Below, one piece after another: positions 5,678 through 8,462 of a stretch of DNA of 8,462 nt. A program made the position numbers and the translations under genes. The notes beneath the pieces are model-generated. The model was not told where the DNA came from, made no database searches, and saw only the letters and a list, made by a program, of their open reading frames with translations. The stretch is taken from NCBI GenBank assembly GCA_002451175.1, contig DKBI01000318.1, positions 4,604 to 13,065 of the forward strand, in the 5' to 3' direction. How positions within the stretch are numbered: position 1 is the first letter of the stretch; every line of letters starts with the position of its first letter. The DNA comes from Betaproteobacteria bacterium UBA6904. GTDB taxonomy: Bacteria; Pseudomonadota; Gammaproteobacteria; Burkholderiales; SG8-39.

Positions 5678-7123
5678 ATGCGTAGGAAAATGGTGAGGCG
5701 GATGAAGATCCAATCGCGCAGGGATGGTTCCTGCGGTTTTACGCTGGTTGAAATTCTGATCACGCTGGGGGTGATCGCGCTGCTCGCCGCAATCGCCTTT
5801 CCGCTTTACAAGAACTACGTGATCAAGGCCAGCGCCGTGGAAGGGTTGGAATTTGCCGACGCCATGCGCATCAAGGTCATCGAAGCGCAGATGGAAAGTC
5901 CCGACCGCCGACCCGGGCAGATCCGTGGCGTCGCAGCCGACAAGATCACGGCCATTGCCTTCCTGCCGAACGGCAACCGTACAGCCCCCTTGCTGGGCGG
6001 CATCTCCGTCGGAATGAACCTGCCGCATGTGGGCGAGGTTTCCGCGTTGGCGCTGGAATTCTTCGCTGACGGAAGCTGGAGGTGCGTCGCTCATGACCGG
6101 TTCGTCGCGGACATGGGCATGAAGCAGGACGGTTTCAAACCCGCCCTCGACGCTGCGGCGCTGCCCGCCAGTTGCCTCCCCGGCGCATCGGCAATGGCGG
6201 CACACCCGGCCGCGCCCGCTGGCTGCCCGGGGGGCGTGCAACCGATTCAGGTGCCCGATGCGGCCGGCAAGATGCAGATGGCCTGTCCGCCCCCGGCGGC
6301 AGTGGCCGTGGCAGCGCCCGCGCCCAGCGCGCAGCCCGCGAATCCGGCGCCCGCGGGAGTTGCGCCAAAAGAGACCATGATGAACAACGTCAAGTACGAG
6401 CTCCAGCAGATCCCGCCTTGGCCGGGATCATCGAGCCGAGGCGAGACGTGTTTGCGGCTCGCTCCCGGCCAAAACCCGCCGACTCCAGTCGTAGCGAACC
6501 CGTGCCCTCCCGGAACCGTTTCAAGCACCGCTAACTCACGAATGGCGGAATGCAGGCCGATTTCCATTTGCCCCATTAACCCGGTGGCGCCAAACGGAAA
6601 ACCCGACGCGAATACCTGTCCGCCGGGAATGATCTATCACCTGGCAGGCGCGCCGCCGGTCGGCCCTTCAGGGCTCACCAGCAGTTATAAGCTGCCAAAG
6701 GACTGGGACAATTCCAGAGGCGTGTGTCTGGACCCAAAGAATTATCTGACCTACGAGAGGCAATACGGTTTACGCTCGCCAGCGACTGCATATAAGGCCA
6801 TGCAGTGCGAAGTCTGTTCGGGCCCTCCAGTCATCTGTGAGAACGTTCACACGACCAAAGCGTGTGAATGGCCGATGAACGTGTGCGTCAACGAATTGAC
6901 AAACCACGCTGACACCGGCAGACAGGTGGTGAGAGGCTGTGGCAACGAGGAAAACGCGTTCATCGAGTGGTTTCAAAAGTACTCTGCCAACGACAAATGC
7001 GTCAACTTCAACGACAGGTTTGTTTACACGGCGGAGTTCTATTGCAGCTACTCGTGCGCGTCCGATAATTGCAACAAACCGGTAAATCCTGCCAATAAGT
7101 GGACTGGTACGTACACGAACTGA
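5678..7123 (+). CDS. Modular type IV pilin with a large cysteine-rich C-terminal extension ending in a Ly6/uPAR-like domain
   Basis: This is a 481-residue prepilin. Its leader of about 20 basic residues ends at Gly20, followed by the type IVa signature Phe-Thr-Leu-Val-Glu-Ile-Leu-Ile (21-28, with Glu at +5) and a hydrophobic helix to about residue 42. Residues 21-167 resemble an entire PilA-type subunit that ends in the usual cysteine pair: Ser-Trp-Arg-Cys136 and Leu-Pro-Ala-Ser-Cys166. The chain then continues for about 315 residues. An Ala/Pro-rich linker (about 170-230) comes first, then a region with Cys-Pro-Pro-Gly at 276-279 and 314-317 (about 255-350), then a domain with ten cysteines at 377, 380, 387, 396, 403, 421, 441, 456, 460 and 465. 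That domain has Arg-Gly-Cys at 419-421 and ends Cys-Ala-Ser-Asp-Asn-Cys-Asn, matching the Ly6/uPAR three-finger signature. It probably acts outside the cell as a pilus-borne binding module and needs pilus machinery encoded elsewhere. The ATG at 5678 is preferred for GAGGA just upstream; 5663, 5690 and 5702 also keep a valid leader. The 3' part has lower GC than its neighbours. Confidence 0.88.
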   Translation: MRRKMVRRMKIQSRRDGSCGFTLVEILITLGVIALLAAIAFPLYKNYVIKASAVEGLEFADAMRIKVIEAQMESPDRRPGQIRGVAADKITAIAFLPNGNRTAPLLGGISVGMNLPHVGEVSALALEFFADGSWRCVAHDRFVADMGMKQDGFKPALDAAALPASCLPGASAMAAHPAAPAGCPGGVQPIQVPDAAGKMQMACPPPAAVAVAAPAPSAQPANPAPAGVAPKETMMNNVKYELQQIPPWPGSSSRGETCLRLAPGQNPPTPVVANPCPPGTVSSTANSRMAECRPISICPINPVAPNGKPDANTCPPGMIYHLAGAPPVGPSGLTSSYKLPKDWDNSRGVCLDPKNYLTYERQYGLRSPATAYKAMQCEVCSGPPVICENVHTTKACEWPMNVCVNELTNHADTGRQVVRGCGNEENAFIEWFQKYSANDKCVNFNDRFVYTAEFYCSYSCASDNCNKPVNPANKWTGTYTN

Positions 7124-7173
7124 CCGCGGTGGTCGCAGCGGTCGATGCCTGCAGTCCGCATCAGCAACGTCCC

Positions 7174-7194
7174 AGGTAGTATTGCACGCTACCT
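7174..7194 (+). terminator. Hairpin downstream of the pilin gene, possible weak terminator
   Basis: AGGTAG (7174-7179) and CTACCT (7189-7194) form a perfect six-base stem with a nine-base loop, about 50 bases after the pilin stop. There is no T-tract after it, so intrinsic termination is uncertain. A second, looser inverted repeat, GACCGC/GCGGTC, begins inside the stop codon (7122-7143). Confidence 0.25.
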
Positions 7195-7241
7195 CGCATT
7201 CCAGTGCGGGGACGGGTACGCAGCGGCAAGGGATCGGATCC

Positions 7242-7277
7242 TCGTACGGGTTCGGGTCCCGCCCTGGACACCATGAC
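7242..7277 (+). repeat. Direct repeat copy 2: decayed tRNA-Leu 3' end
   Basis: These 36 bases match 5534-5569 except at three positions: G to A in the T-stem (7246), A to G in the T-loop (7255) and G to A in the acceptor strand (7268). The first change breaks a T-stem pair, so this copy is not part of a working tRNA. No full tRNA body precedes it. It is either the displaced end of an attachment site or what is left of a duplicated tRNA gene. Its CCA supplies the A of an in-frame ATG (7273) of the following aminotransferase. Confidence 0.75.
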
Positions 7278-7299
7278 TTCACCCTTCTCGTCGGGCGGC

Positions 7300-8462
7300 A
7301 TGACACACGTTTTTCACCGGGACCCCGGGAATCCGTACCCGATCGCCGTGCGCGGCGACGGGATTTATCTGGTCGATCGCAAAGACCGGCGCTATCTCGA
7401 CGCATCGGGTGGCGCCGCGGTCTCCTGTCTGGGGCATTCGGATCAGAAGGTGATTGCGGCGATCGCCGGGCAGCTCGGGCGCATGCCGTTCGCGCACACG
7501 TCGTTCTTCACCAACGAGCCGATGGAGGCGCTCGCCGACGCGCTCGCGGCGAAGGCCCCGCCGACGCTCGACAAGGCGTACTTCGTGTCCGGCGGCTCCG
7601 AGGCGACGGAGGCGGCGCTCAAGCTCGCGCGCCAGTATTGCGTCGAAATCGGGCAGCCACAGCGGCGCAGGATCATCGCCCGCCGGCAGAGCTACCATGG
7701 CAACACGCTCGGCGCGCTCGCGGTCGGCGGCAACGCGGCGCGTCGCAGGCAATACGATCCGCTCCTGATCGACGTGACGCACGTGTCGCCGTGCTACGCG
7801 TATCGCGAGCAGCGGGCGGACGAGACCGCCGAGGCGTACGGCGAGCGACTCGCCGCCGAGCTGGATGCGGAAATCCGCGGACTGGGCGCCGACACGGTGA
7901 TGGCCTTCGTCGCCGAAACGGTTGCCGGGGCGACGCTGGGCGCAGCGCCGCCCGTTCCCGGGTACTTCCGGCGCGTGCGCGACATCTGCGACCGGCACGG
8001 CGTGCTGTTGATTCTCGATGAGGTCATGTGCGGGATGGGACGGTGCGGAACGCTGTTCGCCTTCGAGGAGGAGGGCGTCGTGCCAGACCTCGTGACGGTA
8101 GCGAAGGGGCTGGGCGCCGGGTACCAGCCGATCGGCGCGGTGCTCGTGTCGCGGCACATCGTGGACGCGATCGTCGCCGGCACCGGGTCGTTCCAGCATG
8201 GCCACACCTACGTCGGGCACGCGGCGGCGTGCGCCGGCGCGCTCGCGGTGCAGCGCCGCCTGCACGAGGACGGCGTGCTGGCGCGCGTGAAGCCGCTCGG
8301 CAGGGCCTTCGAGCGCAAGTTGCGCGAGGCGTTCGGCGGCCACCGACACGTCGGTGACATTCGCGGCCGGGGCCTGCTCTGGGGCGTCGAGCTGGTTGCC
8401 GATCGTGCGACGCAGGCGCCGTTCGATCCGCGACTGCGCGTCCACGCGCGCCTGAAGCAGGA
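7300..8462 (+). CDS. Class III PLP-dependent aminotransferase, N-terminal part (3' end outside window)
   Basis: The frame is open to the window end and gives about 387 residues of a fold-type I, class III aminotransferase (the acetylornithine / omega-amino-acid:pyruvate family). Seen in order: Asp-Ala-Ser-Gly-Gly-Ala-Ala-Val near residue 34; Ser-Gly-Gly-Ser-Glu-Ala-Thr-Glu (97-104), which binds the cofactor phosphate; Tyr132-His133-Gly134, which stacks on the PLP ring; Leu-Asp-Glu-Val with Asp240, which contacts the pyridine nitrogen; and Ala-Lys269-Gly-Leu-Gly, where Lys269 forms the Schiff base. All catalytic positions are present. The substrate cannot be assigned. The ATG at 7300 is preferred because Met-Thr-His-Val-Phe-His-Arg looks like a usual family start. 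The ATG at 7273 is also in frame, but it arises within the tRNA-like repeat and has no clear ribosome-binding site. Nothing links this gene to the pilin; it is probably the old neighbour of the tRNA. Confidence 0.9.
   Translation, partial: MTHVFHRDPGNPYPIAVRGDGIYLVDRKDRRYLDASGGAAVSCLGHSDQKVIAAIAGQLGRMPFAHTSFFTNEPMEALADALAAKAPPTLDKAYFVSGGSEATEAALKLARQYCVEIGQPQRRRIIARRQSYHGNTLGALAVGGNAARRRQYDPLLIDVTHVSPCYAYREQRADETAEAYGERLAAELDAEIRGLGADTVMAFVAETVAGATLGAAPPVPGYFRRVRDICDRHGVLLILDEVMCGMGRCGTLFAFEEEGVVPDLVTVAKGLGAGYQPIGAVLVSRHIVDAIVAGTGSFQHGHTYVGHAAACAGALAVQRRLHEDGVLARVKPLGRAFERKLREAFGGHRHVGDIRGRGLLWGVELVADRATQAPFDPRLRVHARLKQ

Noticed and set aside
5565..5696. Short plus-strand frame of 43 codons starting from the CCA-ATG of the tRNA
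   Set aside because: No ribosome-binding site, no recognisable sequence, and it overlaps the start of the pilin gene in another frame.
5521..5763. Minus-strand reading frame of about 80 codons across the tRNA, ending Gly-Arg-Asp-Ser-Asn-Pro-His-Asp
   Set aside because: This peptide is the antisense translation of the tRNA T-arm and variable arm, a well-known source of spurious database proteins. The same artefact appears at 6770-7405 minus, over the tRNA-like repeat.
1..8462. CRISPR arrays, insertion-sequence transposases and integrase genes
   Set aside because: No regularly spaced repeats and no reading frame with transposase or recombinase motifs were seen on either strand.

Overview
The window comes from a GC-rich Gram-negative bacterium. 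A type IV prepilin, short sugar transferase and WecG-type genes, a STAS regulator and encoded tRNA CCA all fit a proteobacterium. Betaproteobacteria is my inference from the PilA-like architecture and gene content; no marker gene in the window proves it.

Left part (1-5385, minus strand): six tightly spaced genes that look like one operon, transcribed toward position 1. In transcription order they are: (a) a short, catalytically complete polyprenyl-phosphate phosphoglycosyl transferase (5385-4648); (b) a fusion of a degenerate sugar-transferase module with a complete WecG/TagA/CpsF glycosyltransferase (4648-3416, overlapping the previous stop by one base); (c) a protein joining a nucleotidyltransferase-like fold, a left-handed beta-helix, one membrane helix and another degenerate sugar-transferase-like tail (3406-1892); (d) a single-domain STAS anti-sigma-factor antagonist (1852-1517); (e) an exported PhnD-like substrate-binding protein (1506-655); and (f) the N-terminal part of a membrane sensor with a HAMP domain that runs off the window (612-1). 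The first three belong to exopolysaccharide or O-antigen-like glycan assembly. The last three look like a sensing and partner-switching module. The natural reading is an envelope-polysaccharide locus with its own regulatory switch, similar in logic to STAS control of the syp polysaccharide locus in Vibrio fischeri.

Middle part (5428-7277, plus strand): a divergent tRNA-Leu(UAA) gene with encoded CCA, followed by one unusual type IV pilin gene. The last 32 bases of the tRNA plus 4 following bases recur, with 33 of 36 identical, at 7242-7277. The pilin gene therefore lies between two copies of a tRNA 3' end, as a cargo gene in a tRNA attachment site would, although no integrase is visible. The pilin has a normal prepilin N-terminus and a complete PilA-like head with its usual C-terminal cysteine pair. 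It then continues for about 315 more residues: an Ala/Pro-rich linker, a Cys-Pro-Pro-Gly-containing stretch, and a C-terminal domain of ten cysteines. The spacing and terminal Cys-x-x-Asp-x-Cys-Asn signature of that domain match the eukaryotic Ly6/uPAR three-finger fold. This part of the gene is about 52% GC by hand count (6721-7080), against about 67% in a sampled stretch of the next gene. It is the most striking item in the window.

Right part (7300-8462, plus strand): the start of a class III PLP-dependent aminotransferase, cut by the window end. It has no evident link to the pilin.
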